A stretch of DNA of 64,000 nucleotides from CAWCDJ01 sp963778675 (lineage in GTDB: Bacteria > Acidobacteriota > Terriglobia > Bryobacterales > Bryobacteraceae): the NCBI GenBank assembly GCA_963778675.1, contig CAVZVI010000011.1, forward strand, positions 62,001 through 126,000, read 5' to 3'. Below are positions 44,952 through 54,019 of this stretch, one piece after another. Position 1 is the first letter of the stretch; each line of letters begins with the position of its first letter. The notes under the pieces are model-generated. The model made no database searches. It saw only the letters and a list, made by a program, of their open reading frames with translations, and was not told the origin of the DNA. A program made the translations under genes and the position numbers.

Positions 44952-45959
44952 TTACGGGTTCTTCTCCGGATCCAGAGTCGGCAACTGTGGGTCGGAGTAG
45001 ATCATGGTCTTGTCCGGCACCAGGGTGTCGATCTTCACCCACTTCGAACCGTCCGCGTTTTCGCGGAGCAGCGCCGATTGTCCCAGGGCCCAGACCGTAT
45101 CCTTGATCCGCACCAGCCGGCTCAGGAAGTAGCGCGCGTCGGTTTTGACCAGCTTCCAGGTCTGCCCGCCGTCATCGCTCCTCAGGAACCCGTCGTCGTG
45201 CGTGATCCAGCCACGGCCGCGGGTATCGAACGCAATCGAGGTCAGCCAGCCCTTCACCGGACTGGTCTGGCTCTTCCACGTGGTCCCGCCGTCGGTGCTG
45301 CGCAGGATCTGCCCGGCGAACCCTACGATCCAGCCGTTGTTGACGTCCTTGAAGTACACCGAACTGAGCGACCACGAGGCCGCGGCGGTCTTGATCTGCT
45401 CCCAGTGCTCGCCGCCATCGGCGGTTCGCAGGATCGTGCCGGCCCAGCCGGCAGCCCATCCGTGCTGCTCGTCCAGGAAGAAGATCGCTTCCATCGTCTG
45501 GGTGGTGCCCGAGACTTGCGGAGCCCAGGTCTTGCCACCGTCGCCGGAATGCACGATCACGCCGTTGTACCCGCAAGACCATCCGTGGTTACCGACGAAC
45601 GCCACGTCCATCAGCTTCTCCGTGGTTCCGGACTTCCGCGCGGTCCAGGTATTTCCGCCATCGCTGGTGCCCAGGATTGCGCCGTCATTCCCCACCGCCA
45701 GCCCGTGGTTGTTGTCCAGAAACGCCAGTGCCCGCAGCGTCAGGTTGGCGCCCATGTCGCGCGCGGTCCACTTCTGGCCGCCATCCGTCGTTACCCAAAC
45801 CGTACCCTGCTCGCAGAGAGCGTACACTCTCGAATCCGAGGGCGAAGCAACGTCGCGCAACCAGCAGGACCGGTCGGCCATCCCCTGTTGAGCCGCCAGC
45901 GGCACGATCGCAAGCGCGGCAGCCACCAGCAGGCGGGCCAAGCCCTTCCCTTTCGACAT
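44952..45959 (-). CDS. Secreted Ycf48/BNR-repeat beta-propeller protein
   Basis: 335 residues from ATG 45959, selected by GGAGG four bases upstream (an ATG at 45983 in frame is unsupported). A signal peptide (LARLLVAAALAIVPLAAQ) precedes about six repeats of the pattern Gly-Thr-[IV]-x-x-[ST]-x-Asp-Gly-Gly-x-[TH]-Trp, e.g. ILGTSDGGNTWTARKSGT and ILRTADGGEHWEQIKTA. This is the propeller of Ycf48/PSII assembly-like and sialidase-type proteins, here without photosynthesis, as is common in Acidobacteria. It probably binds or assembles an envelope partner. Confidence 0.85.
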   Translation of the reverse strand: MSKGKGLARLLVAAALAIVPLAAQQGMADRSCWLRDVASPSDSRVYALCEQGTVWVTTDGGQKWTARDMGANLTLRALAFLDNNHGLAVGNDGAILGTSDGGNTWTARKSGTTEKLMDVAFVGNHGWSCGYNGVIVHSGDGGKTWAPQVSGTTQTMEAIFFLDEQHGWAAGWAGTILRTADGGEHWEQIKTAAASWSLSSVYFKDVNNGWIVGFAGQILRSTDGGTTWKSQTSPVKGWLTSIAFDTRGRGWITHDDGFLRSDDGGQTWKLVKTDARYFLSRLVRIKDTVWALGQSALLRENADGSKWVKIDTLVPDKTMIYSDPQLPTLDPEKNP

Positions 45960-46044
45960 GAATCCTCCAGCGTTTCGGTACACCTATTATTTCGTAAAAT
46001 CCGGCGCTAAGGTTACATCCCAGAGCAGATTCCGGCGGTCCCGA

Positions 46045-47496
46045 CTAGACGCCCCAGAGGTAGTCGTCGTCCTTTTTCACGGTTTCGCGGCCGCGATCGA
46101 GGGCCGCCAGGTCCATCTGGAACCAGCGGTCGCTCTTCACCAGCCGGCGCAGCGCCCCCACGACGCGCTCCTGGTCGAGCACTCCCGCGGCTTCGAGCAG
46201 CGAGCCCAGCATCACGATGTTGCCCACTTTCGAGGCGCCCAACTGGTCGGCCATCTCGGTGAACGGCCGCACTACGAAGCGCACGTCCGCGCGCCCGCAG
46301 TCTTCGGGCAGCGCCGCCGCGTTATAGAGAACCAGGCCGCCCGGCTCGACCGCCGGCAGGAACTTCCGCAGCGACGGCTCATTCATGGCCAGCAGCACGT
46401 TGGGCCGGGAGACCAGCGGCGAATCGATGGCCGTGTTCGAAAGCCGCACGTGGCAGTTGGACGTGCCGGAGCGCATTTCCGGCCCGTACGACGGGAGCCA
46501 CGAAACCTCGTAGCCGGATTCGAGCCCGGCCTCGGCCAGCACCTCGCCGAGCATCAGCACGCCTTGCCCGCCGAAGCCGGCAACCTTGATTCGCAGATCG
46601 AGTTCCTGGCGGGACGCCGCTGTGTCCGGGCGGGAGCAGCCGGGCTGCTCTTCGATTCCCAGAATGCGAGGCAATTCGTCGATTGCCGGAGGCGCCGGCG
46701 CCGCTGCACGCGGCTGCGCTTCCTTCGTGCGGTCGCGATAGTTGGCTACCCCGAAGGTGGCGGCCATCTCGTCGCGCACGAAGGTCTGCGCTTCGAGCGG
46801 CTGCATCTTCCAGATGGTGGGACAGGGCGAAAGCACCTCGACAAACGAGAATCCCAGCCCTTTCACCTGGTTTTCCACGGCGCGGCGGATCACCTTCGCC
46901 GCGTGCATGATCTGCTTGTTGCTGCCCAGCGCCACCCGCTCGATGTATACGGGGGCGTCGAGGGAATTGAGAAGCTCGCAAACATGAATCGGAAAGCCCT
47001 CGGTCAAGGCCTGGCGGCCGAACGGCGAGGTGGTGGTCTTTTTGCCGAGCGGCGTGGTGGGGGCCATCTGCCCGCCCGTCATGCCGTAGATCCCGTTGTT
47101 CACGAACAGGATCGTGATGCCTTCGCCGCGGTTGGCGGCATGGATGATTTCGGCGGTCCCGATGGCTGCCAGGTCACCATCCCCCTGATAGCCGATGACG
47201 ATGCTTTCCGGCCGGCTCCGCTTCAATCCGGTGGCGACGGCAGGCGCGCGTCCGTGCGCCACCTGCACGTTGCCCACGTCGAAGTAGTAATAGGCGAAGA
47301 CCGAGCAGCCCACCGGGCTGACCAGGATGGTGCGGTCCTGGATCCCCAGCGAATCGATGGCTTCGGCCAGCAGTTTGTGGACGATGCCGTGGCCGCAGCC
47401 CGGGCAGTAGTGGGTCTGATGCTGCAACTCCGCCTTGCGCTCATAAGTCTCGTAGAAGCACTGGGGCTTCTCGTGCGTCACCGTGTAGCTAGCCAT
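46045..47496 (-). CDS. korB: 2-oxoacid:ferredoxin oxidoreductase, fused beta and gamma subunits
   Basis: 483 residues. The beta part (1-about 290) has the TPP and iron-sulfur signature: HYCPGCGHG, SPVGCSVFAY and GDGDLAAIGTAEIIHAANRGEG, then NNGIYGMTGGQ. The gamma part (about 305-483) starts IKVAGFGGQGVLMLGEVLAEAG with SYGPEMRSGTSNCHV, the CoA-binding gamma subunit. In many bacteria these are separate proteins. The complex oxidises a 2-oxoacid (2-oxoglutarate or branched-chain) to acyl-CoA, reducing ferredoxin. It overlaps korA by 8 bases. The substrate cannot be read from sequence. Confidence 0.9.
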   Translation of the reverse strand: MASYTVTHEKPQCFYETYERKAELQHQTHYCPGCGHGIVHKLLAEAIDSLGIQDRTILVSPVGCSVFAYYYFDVGNVQVAHGRAPAVATGLKRSRPESIVIGYQGDGDLAAIGTAEIIHAANRGEGITILFVNNGIYGMTGGQMAPTTPLGKKTTTSPFGRQALTEGFPIHVCELLNSLDAPVYIERVALGSNKQIMHAAKVIRRAVENQVKGLGFSFVEVLSPCPTIWKMQPLEAQTFVRDEMAATFGVANYRDRTKEAQPRAAAPAPPAIDELPRILGIEEQPGCSRPDTAASRQELDLRIKVAGFGGQGVLMLGEVLAEAGLESGYEVSWLPSYGPEMRSGTSNCHVRLSNTAIDSPLVSRPNVLLAMNEPSLRKFLPAVEPGGLVLYNAAALPEDCGRADVRFVVRPFTEMADQLGASKVGNIVMLGSLLEAAGVLDQERVVGALRRLVKSDRWFQMDLAALDRGRETVKKDDDYLWGV

Positions 47497-48571
47497 GGAT
47501 CAAGACCTCCTCGGGCCGCAGACAGCCGTCGAACCGGTGCTCCACGAACGCCATCACCTCTTCGGCGGAGGGGACGTTGCCGCCCACCCGGCTGAAGAAT
47601 TCGACCGGGCGCCGGCCGTCGAGCGCCAGCCGCACGTCGTCGCGCAGTTGGCCCGTGCTCATCTCCACCACCGCGAAAGCCTTCGCGTGGCGGCCGGCGG
47701 CGCGTACCTGCTCCACCGGGAAAGGATAGAGCGTAATGGGCCGCAGCAGCCCGAGCGCCATGCCGCGCGCCCGCGCCTGTTCGACCACCGCCTTGAGAAC
47801 GCGGCCCACGATCCCGTACCCCACCAGCACGACTTCGGCGTCTTCGGTGCGCCAGCATTCGGCGCGCGCCGCTTCGCGCTCGGCCCGCTGGTACCGCGCC
47901 TCGAGTTTCCGGATGTGGCGCTCGAGCGCGTCCGGCTCGAGATAAATGGAAGAGACCAGGTTCTTGCGGGTGGCAGCGGTTCCGGTGACCGCCCACTCCG
48001 GTGCGGGAGCAGGCACGCGGGGCGCGGCGAATTCCACCGGCTCCATCATCTGCCCGATATATCCATCGGCAAGCACTACCACCGGATTGCGGTAGTCATC
48101 CGCGAGGTCGAACGCCCAGGTGGTGAGATCGGCCATTTCCTGCACCGAATCCGGCGCCAACACCAGCGTGCGGTAATTGCCGTGGCCGCCACCCTTGACG
48201 ATCTGGTTGTAATCGCCCTGCTCCGGGGCGATGTTGCCGAGCCCCGGCCCGCCGCGCATGATGTCCGCCACCACGCAGGGCAGTTCGGCGCCCGCCAGGT
48301 AGCTGAAGCCTTCCTGCATCAGGCTGATGCCCGGGCCGCTCGAGGCGGTCATGGCCCGCACTCCGGCCGACGCGCCGCCGTACAGCATGTTGATGGCGGC
48401 CACTTCACTTTCCGCCTGAACGAACACGCCGCCCGCCTGCGGCAGATACAGCGCCGCGGCTTCGGCGATCTCGCTCGCGGGCGTGATCGGATATCCGTAG
48501 AATGCGCGGCACCCTGCCAGGACCGCTGCTTTGACGATGGCCTCGTTCCCCTTGGTGAGCTGCTTCTGCAT
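47489..48571 (-). CDS. korA: 2-oxoacid:ferredoxin oxidoreductase, alpha subunit
   Basis: 360 residues. The pyrimidine-binding alpha subunit has GNEAIVKAAVLAGCRAFYGYPITPASEI, TASSGPGISLMQEGFSYLAGAELPCV, GDYNQIVKGGGHGNYRTLVLAP, and the C-terminal transketolase-like domain with GRVLKAVVEQARA. Length and motifs fit KorA/VorB-type alpha. The ferredoxin subunit lies 9 bases upstream and the fused beta-gamma subunit overlaps downstream, giving the order D-A-BC in the operon. Confidence 0.92.
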   Translation of the reverse strand: MQKQLTKGNEAIVKAAVLAGCRAFYGYPITPASEIAEAAALYLPQAGGVFVQAESEVAAINMLYGGASAGVRAMTASSGPGISLMQEGFSYLAGAELPCVVADIMRGGPGLGNIAPEQGDYNQIVKGGGHGNYRTLVLAPDSVQEMADLTTWAFDLADDYRNPVVVLADGYIGQMMEPVEFAAPRVPAPAPEWAVTGTAATRKNLVSSIYLEPDALERHIRKLEARYQRAEREAARAECWRTEDAEVVLVGYGIVGRVLKAVVEQARARGMALGLLRPITLYPFPVEQVRAAGRHAKAFAVVEMSTGQLRDDVRLALDGRRPVEFFSRVGGNVPSAEEVMAFVEHRFDGCLRPEEVLIHG

Positions 48572-48580
48572 GGCCGCCTC

Positions 48581-48817
48581 CTATGCCGCCGTCTTCAGTA
48601 CCCTGATCGCGCCCGGTTCCGGACAGGCGAAATAGCAGATTCCGCACGCGGTGCAGCCGGCTCCCTGGTACTCAGCGGTATGGTAGCCGTAGCGATTGAG
48701 CCGTTCGGCGAGCTTCAGCACCTTGGGCGGGCAGGCTTCTACGCACAGTCCGCAGCCTTTACACTCTTCTGAATTCAGCTCGACCAGGCCGCGGCCGGGC
48801 TTCGCGTTGACTGCCAT
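48581..48817 (-). CDS. korD: Two-cluster ferredoxin subunit of the oxidoreductase
   Basis: 78 residues from ATG 48817, fixed by GGGAGGTGA upstream; a longer frame to 48928 runs through the promoter and is rejected. Two 4Fe-4S motifs are visible: CKGCGLCVEACPPKVL and CTACGICYFACPEPGAI. It is the delta subunit passing electrons from the active site to external ferredoxin. It is first in the operon. Confidence 0.9.
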   Translation of the reverse strand: MAVNAKPGRGLVELNSEECKGCGLCVEACPPKVLKLAERLNRYGYHTAEYQGAGCTACGICYFACPEPGAIRVLKTAA

Positions 48818-48834
48818 AACGTCACCTCCCGCAT

Positions 48835-48877
48835 AGCACCACCTCAAGGTTGGTGCTAGCCGTCCGTGTTCATTATA
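48835..48877 (-). promoter_or_regulatory. kor operon promoter and leader palindrome
   Basis: On the minus strand TATAAT (48877-48872) has TTGAAG (48901-48896) 18 bases upstream. Downstream of the likely start, AGCACCA-N9-TGGTGCT (48835-48857) forms a hairpin in the leader, about ten bases before the ribosome binding site of korD. The palindrome could be an operator for the divergent LacI protein or a translational switch. Confidence 0.5.
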
Positions 48878-48991
48878 AATCCAGCATAACCAGATCTTCA
48901 ATGCCTTTTCCAGCCACTTTCCGTCCAATTACCGCTTGTACCGCCGCAACTTGTTATACTCGGCTTCTAGCTCATTGTGGTTGTGCCATTT

Positions 48992-50008
48992 ATGTCGCAC
49001 CCGCCAAATCCACCTGTCCGACTGAAAGATATCGCACGCGACCTGAATGTGTCGGTCATGACCGTTTCGAAGGTCGTCCGGGGCTGTGCCGACGTCGGCG
49101 CGGAGACCCGCAGCCGGGTGATGGCCCGGATCAAGGAGTTGAACTACCAGCCGAACTGGGTGGCACGCAGCCTGGCGGCGCGGCGCACGTTCATGATCGG
49201 CCTGATTGTGCCGGACCTGATGCACTCGTTCTTCGCGGAGATCGCCAAGGGCGTTTCAGGGACCCTGCGTCCGCTGGGTTACGATGTCGTGATTTTCAAT
49301 TCGGAAGAGGACAGCGCGGCCGAATCGAGCGAGATCGATCGCCTGCTCGGCCGGCAGGTGGACGGCCTGATTCTCGCTTCCGCGCAGGAGCCTTCGAATC
49401 CCGGCGCATTCGCCCGCATCGAGGCGCGCGGCGTGCCCTACGTGCTGATCGACCGGCGCGTCGCCGGGGCGCAGGCGCCATATGTCGGCGCGGACGATGA
49501 AGCCATCGGGCGCCTGGCGACCCGGCACCTGATCGAGCGCGGCTGCCGCCGCATCGCGCACATCGCGGGCCGCTCGATTGCCCCCGGATCAGGGCGCATG
49601 AAGGGGTACCAGGAAGCCCTGGCGGACGCTGGAATCTCGATGCCCGATTCCTACGTGGTGCAGGCTTCCGACGATGCCAGCGGCTATGAAGCCGCGCTCC
49701 GCCTGCTGAAACTCGACCCCCGGCCGGACGGCATCTTCGGCTACAACGACCCGACCGCCGCCGGTGCCATGAAAGCGATCCTCGAAAAAGGCATCGCCAT
49801 TCCGGGAGAGATCAAAGTGATCGGCGTCGGCAACGTCCATTATTCGGACCTGCTGCGGGTACCGCTTTCGACCATCGATCAGAGCAGCACCGCCATCGGG
49901 CAACAGGCCGCCGACATCCTCATCAAAGCAATCGGCTCCAAGCGCCGCCGTCCTCCCAGGACCGTGGTGATTGAACCGGCATTAATCGCGCGAGAATCGA
50001 CGCGATAA
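48992..50008 (+). CDS. LacI-family transcriptional regulator
   Basis: 338 residues from ATG 48992 (an in-frame GTG at 48977 adds five residues). The N-terminal helix-turn-helix reads VRLKDIARDLNVSVMTVSKVVRG and the hinge YQPNWVARSLAARRT; the ligand domain starts IGLIVPDLMHSFFAEIAKGV, with LIDRRVAG and GFGY-type IFGYNDPTAAGA. It should bind a sugar or sugar-like ligand. A -10 TATACT lies at 48955-48960. It is divergent from the kor operon, whose leader palindrome may be its operator; no sugar gene is next to it. Confidence 0.92.
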   Translation: MSHPPNPPVRLKDIARDLNVSVMTVSKVVRGCADVGAETRSRVMARIKELNYQPNWVARSLAARRTFMIGLIVPDLMHSFFAEIAKGVSGTLRPLGYDVVIFNSEEDSAAESSEIDRLLGRQVDGLILASAQEPSNPGAFARIEARGVPYVLIDRRVAGAQAPYVGADDEAIGRLATRHLIERGCRRIAHIAGRSIAPGSGRMKGYQEALADAGISMPDSYVVQASDDASGYEAALRLLKLDPRPDGIFGYNDPTAAGAMKAILEKGIAIPGEIKVIGVGNVHYSDLLRVPLSTIDQSSTAIGQQAADILIKAIGSKRRRPPRTVVIEPALIARESTR

Positions 50009-50104
50009 GTTACGGCATCCGGGAACTTGTCGAAACGCGGATTGTACGGAAACCGTCTTACGAACTGTAAGCAATCCAGCACTCTGCGAGTAAAAAAAGG
50101 GGAA

Positions 50105-51466
50105 ATGTCTGCTATTCGAGCCGTTCCGACGCTCGATCGAGTTTATGCCGAGCGCGTGAACCCGCAATGGGTTCGTCTTCTCAATCTTCTGGAAATGAAC
50201 GTGAAGTACGACCGGTGTTCCGGGGTGGAGCTGTTCACGTCGGAGGGCCGCCGTATACTCGATTTCCTTTCCGGCTACTGCGTTCATAACGCGGGGCACA
50301 ATCATCCGGACATCGTTGCCGCCCTCAAGGACGAACTGGACCGCAGCGGACCGGCCATGCTGCAGAGTCATGTGCCGGAACTCGCCGGACACCTCGCGCA
50401 CAGCCTGACGGAGCGCGCCGGCGGCCGTTTGCGCCGCGCTTTCTTCTGTAGCTCGGGCAGCGAGGGCGTGGAAACCGCCATCAAGTTCTCGCGCGCCTTC
50501 ACCCGCCGCCACGGGCTGCTTTACGCGGAAAAGGCGTTCCACGGCCTGACCTGCGGGGCGCTTTCCCTGATGAGCGATCCGTTTTGGAGCGAGGGCTTCG
50601 GCCCCATGCTCCCCGGCACCGAGGGTGTGCCCTTCGGCTCCATCGAGGCGCTCGAAGTGCGTCTGGCTACGCGGCAGTTCGCGGCGTTCGTCGTCGAGCC
50701 CATTCAGGCGGAGGCCGGGATTCAGGTTCCCCCAGCGGACTATCTGCAGGCGGCGCAGGCGCTGTGCCGCCGCTACGGCACTCTCTTTGTTCTGGATGAA
50801 GTGCAGACGGGGATGTACCGGACCGGACCGTTTCTGGCGGCGCACCGTTTCGGACTCGATCCCGACATGGTGATTCTCGCCAAGGCGCTCTCGGGCGGCC
50901 TGGTGCCGGTGGGCGCGGTGCTCACCACGGAAGCGATTTCCGACACGGTCTACAGCTCGCTCAAGCGAGCGATTGTTCACACTTCGACATACGGAGAGAA
51001 CGGACTGGCGATGCGCGCCGGCCTCGCCACACTCGATGTGCTGGAGGGCGAGTCGCTGGGCGCGCGCGCCGAAGTATTGGGAGCGGACTTGCGGGAGCGG
51101 CTGCGCGCCGCCCTCTCGACCTACGAAATGGTGAAGGAAGTACGCGGCGCGGGGATGCTCTCCGGCATCGAGTTCCAGGCGCCGCGCCAACTCCGGCTGC
51201 GGGTGGCTTTCGAGGGCTTCCGGCGCATCCACCCCGGAATGTTCGGACAGGTGCTGGTAATGCGGATGTTCCGCGATCACGATATTCTGACGCAGATCTG
51301 TGGGAACCACTTCATGGTGCTGAAAGTCGCACCGCCCCTGGTGGTCAACGAGGCACAACTGGATCATTTTGTTACGTCCATCCGCGAAACCGTGGATTGC
51401 GCCCACACGTCGGCTTCTTTCTGGAGCGAAGCGCTGGGACTGGCGCGCCGGGCTGTCAACATTTAG
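50105..51466 (+). CDS. Class III aminotransferase (PLP)
   Basis: 453 residues from ATG 50105, preceded by AGGGGA. Fold-type I landmarks: RRAFFCSSGSEGVETAIKFSRAF (phosphate loop), VVEPIQAEAG, LFVLDEVQTGMYRTG and PLP Lys260 in ILAKALSGGLVPVGAV. Class III members transfer amino groups from omega-amines (ornithine, GABA, putrescine, diamines). It begins a co-directional run of six genes with short spacers, so it is not clearly part of one pathway. The substrate is unknown. Confidence 0.85.
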   Translation: MSAIRAVPTLDRVYAERVNPQWVRLLNLLEMNVKYDRCSGVELFTSEGRRILDFLSGYCVHNAGHNHPDIVAALKDELDRSGPAMLQSHVPELAGHLAHSLTERAGGRLRRAFFCSSGSEGVETAIKFSRAFTRRHGLLYAEKAFHGLTCGALSLMSDPFWSEGFGPMLPGTEGVPFGSIEALEVRLATRQFAAFVVEPIQAEAGIQVPPADYLQAAQALCRRYGTLFVLDEVQTGMYRTGPFLAAHRFGLDPDMVILAKALSGGLVPVGAVLTTEAISDTVYSSLKRAIVHTSTYGENGLAMRAGLATLDVLEGESLGARAEVLGADLRERLRAALSTYEMVKEVRGAGMLSGIEFQAPRQLRLRVAFEGFRRIHPGMFGQVLVMRMFRDHDILTQICGNHFMVLKVAPPLVVNEAQLDHFVTSIRETVDCAHTSASFWSEALGLARRAVNI

Positions 51467-51471
51467 CACTG

Positions 51472-52299
51472 ATGAAAAATCAAGCGATCATTCTCGCCTG
51501 TCTGGCCGGCGCATTCGCGCAGACGCTGTGTGCCCAATCGCCGACCCTGCTCGACGAAGGCTACCGGCAGATGTACAACCTGCAATTCGCGGCCGCGCAC
51601 GGCACCTTCCGCGCCTGGCAGGAGCAGCATCCGGACGACCCCATGGGTCCGGTATCGGACGCCGCCGCCTACCTGTTCAGCGAATTCGACCGGCTGCACA
51701 TCCTGCAGTCCGAGTTCTTCACCCACGACCAGCACTTCATCACGGATCACAAACTCACACCCGATCCTGGATTGAAGAAGCAGTTCGAAGCGGCACTGGA
51801 AAGAACGCGCAGGCTGGCCAGTGTCCGACCCGCAGACAAGACCTCGCAATTCGCGTTTATTCTGCAGAGCGGACTGCATTCGGACTGGCTCGCGCTGATC
51901 GAGAAAAAGTACGCGCCGTCACTGCAGGAGATGAAAGCGGGACGCATCGCGGCCGAGCGGCTGCTCGCAACCGATCCGCAGTTCTACGACGCGTGGCTGG
52001 CGGTCGGGGTCGAGAACTATATGTTGAGCGTCAAGCCGGCGCCGGTCCGCTGGTTTCTCCGCCTGACGGGCGCGCAGACGGATAAGTCCGTGGGCATCGA
52101 GAAGTTGAAGCTCACCGCCGAGAAGGGACACTATCTCGCGCCGTTTGCGAGGCTGCTGCTGGCGGTGGCGGCCCTGCGCGACAACAATATCGCGAAAGCC
52201 AAAGAGATCCTGGCCGGACTGACGCACGAGTTCCCGCAAAATCCGCTGTACCGCCAGGAACTCGCCCGCCTCGAACTGCCGGAGGGATCGAGGCAGTGA
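51472..52299 (+). CDS. Exported TPR-like protein
   Basis: 275 residues from ATG 51472, 5 bases after the aminotransferase stop, with a signal peptide (IILACLAGAFAQTLCAQ). It is helical, with a repeat-like GRIAAERLLATDPQFYDAWLAVG resembling a TPR turn, and ends with NNIAKAKEILAGLTHEFPQNPLYRQELARLEL. No catalytic motif is seen. The last codons overlap the next gene by 4 bases. I do not recognise a more specific family. Confidence 0.65.
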   Translation: MKNQAIILACLAGAFAQTLCAQSPTLLDEGYRQMYNLQFAAAHGTFRAWQEQHPDDPMGPVSDAAAYLFSEFDRLHILQSEFFTHDQHFITDHKLTPDPGLKKQFEAALERTRRLASVRPADKTSQFAFILQSGLHSDWLALIEKKYAPSLQEMKAGRIAAERLLATDPQFYDAWLAVGVENYMLSVKPAPVRWFLRLTGAQTDKSVGIEKLKLTAEKGHYLAPFARLLLAVAALRDNNIAKAKEILAGLTHEFPQNPLYRQELARLELPEGSRQ

Positions 52300-53405
52300 A
52301 CCGGCTTCCCCGCTCCACCGACGTCTTCGTAATCGGAGGCGGTCCCGCTGGTCTGGCTGCCGCCATTGCAGCTCGCCAGCGCGGTTTCGATGTCACACTG
52401 GCGGATTGCGCCGTGCCGCCCATCGACAAGGCCTGCGGCGAAGGCATCATGCCCGACGGCATCGCCGCAGCCCGCACGATGGGCCTGGATCTCAGCGGTG
52501 CCGGACAGCCATTCCGCGGCATCCGCTTTACGGCGGGCGAACGCCAGGTGCAAGCCGATTTTCCGAGCGGCCACGGGCTCGGCATGCGCCGGACGCTGCT
52601 GCACGACCTGATGGTGGGCCGTGCCGCCGACGCGGGAGTGAGACTGGCGTACGGGACGCGTATTACGGGCCTGGATGCGCAGGGCGTGATGACCGGCGAA
52701 GGCCTGGTGCGCGCCCGCTGGATCCTGGGTGCGGACGGCAGTCACTCTTCGGTGCGCCGCTGGGCCGGCCTCGACGCCTGCGGGCGGAACAGCCGCCGCT
52801 TCGGATTTCGCAGGCACTACCGGGTGGCCCCCTGGAGTGAGTTCATGGAGATCCACTGGGGCGACGGTTGCCAGCTTTACATCACGCCCGTTTCGCCGTG
52901 CGAGGTTTGCACGGTGCTCATTTCGCGCGACCAGCGGCTCCGGCTGGACGAGGCGCTGCCGCGCTTCCCCGCGGTGGCACGCCGCCTCGAAGCCGCGGGA
53001 GCCGCCACCCTCGAACGAGGCGGCGTCTCCGCGTCGCGGCATCTTAAGAACGTCTACCGCGGCAACGTAGCGCTGGTGGGAGACGCTTCGGGGTCGGTGG
53101 ATGCGATCACCGGCGAGGGCCTTTGCCTGTTGTTCCAACACGCCATCGCGGCGGCGCGCGCGCTCGAAGCAGGCGACCTCTCGCAGTACCAGGAAGAGCA
53201 CCGGCGCATCGGGCGGCGCCCCGCGTTCATGGCGGATTTCATGCTGCTGTTGGAACACCGGCGCGTGCGGGACCGGGCCATCGGCGCCCTGGCATCCCAA
53301 CCGCGGCTGTTCTCGAAGGTACTGGCTATGCACGTCGGGGCCTTGGGCCTCGGCAGCCTTCTGACTACTACTCTGGCAATCGGATGGGAGATGTTGACTC
53401 CATGA
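52296..53405 (+). CDS. FAD-dependent oxidoreductase, geranylgeranyl-reductase type
   Basis: 369 residues from GTG 52296. Dinucleotide motif DVFVIGGGPAGLAAAIAARQRG, then ADCAVPPIDKACGEGIMPDG, GADGSHSSVRRW, and the second FAD motif NVALVGDASGSVDAITGEGL. These are the features of the GGR/UbiH family; the Cys-Gly-Glu in KACGEG is typical of geranylgeranyl-reductase-like flavoproteins acting on isoprenoid or polyketide lipids. Its overlap with YceI (isoprenoid-binding family) downstream supports a lipid role; this is inference. Confidence 0.82.
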   Translation: MNRLPRSTDVFVIGGGPAGLAAAIAARQRGFDVTLADCAVPPIDKACGEGIMPDGIAAARTMGLDLSGAGQPFRGIRFTAGERQVQADFPSGHGLGMRRTLLHDLMVGRAADAGVRLAYGTRITGLDAQGVMTGEGLVRARWILGADGSHSSVRRWAGLDACGRNSRRFGFRRHYRVAPWSEFMEIHWGDGCQLYITPVSPCEVCTVLISRDQRLRLDEALPRFPAVARRLEAAGAATLERGGVSASRHLKNVYRGNVALVGDASGSVDAITGEGLCLLFQHAIAAARALEAGDLSQYQEEHRRIGRRPAFMADFMLLLEHRRVRDRAIGALASQPRLFSKVLAMHVGALGLGSLLTTTLAIGWEMLTP

Positions 53406-54010
53406 AGAAGATGCTGTTGCGACTCGCGATTCCCCAGTTGGCCTGCGTCGTGTTGTTGTCTGCTGCCGGCAATACGCCGGCGCAGGACAAGGCCTTGCAG
53501 ATCGACCCGGCGTCCACCCGGGTCGAATTCACGCTGGCCGACGTGATTCACACCGTGCACGGCAAGTTCCAGCTCAAACGCGGCACGATGCGCTTCGATC
53601 CGTCGACCGGTAAAGCCTCGGGCGAGCTGGTGGTGGACGCGGCGAGCGGCGATAGCGGCAGCTCCGCACGCGATCACCGCATGCGCAACAACATTCTCGA
53701 GGCCGACAAGTTTCCCGACATCGTCTTTCGCCCCGACCAGGTGATCGGCACAGTGGCCGAAGAAGGCGCTTCCAAAGTTCAATTGCACGGCATCTTCTCG
53801 ATTCACGGAGCGGACCACGAAATCGTGCTGCCAATGGATGTCCAGGCAGCCAACGGGCAGTATACGGCGACCACTCAGTTCGACGTGCCTTACGTGAAGT
53901 GGGGGATGAAGAACCCCAGCACACTGTTCCTCCGGGTGAGCGACAAAGTGCAGATCAGCATTCGCACGGTGGCACACCCGTACAAACCTGCGGTTACCCA
54001 GCTTCGATAA
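53402..54010 (+). CDS. YceI-family periplasmic lipocalin-like protein
   Basis: 202 residues from ATG 53402 overlapping the FAD gene stop. Signal peptide (LAIPQLACVVLLSAAGNTPAQ). The YceI barrel shows LQIDPASTRVEFTLADVIHTVHGKF, FDPSTGKASGELVVDAASGDSG, SARDHRMRNNILEADKFPDIVF and the last strands. YceI proteins bind polyisoprenoids or amphiphiles in the periplasm; a partner reductase upstream fits. It is followed 9 bases later by a TonB-dependent receptor. Confidence 0.9.
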   Translation: MKKMLLRLAIPQLACVVLLSAAGNTPAQDKALQIDPASTRVEFTLADVIHTVHGKFQLKRGTMRFDPSTGKASGELVVDAASGDSGSSARDHRMRNNILEADKFPDIVFRPDQVIGTVAEEGASKVQLHGIFSIHGADHEIVLPMDVQAANGQYTATTQFDVPYVKWGMKNPSTLFLRVSDKVQISIRTVAHPYKPAVTQLR

Positions 54011-54019
54011 CGGGGCAAG

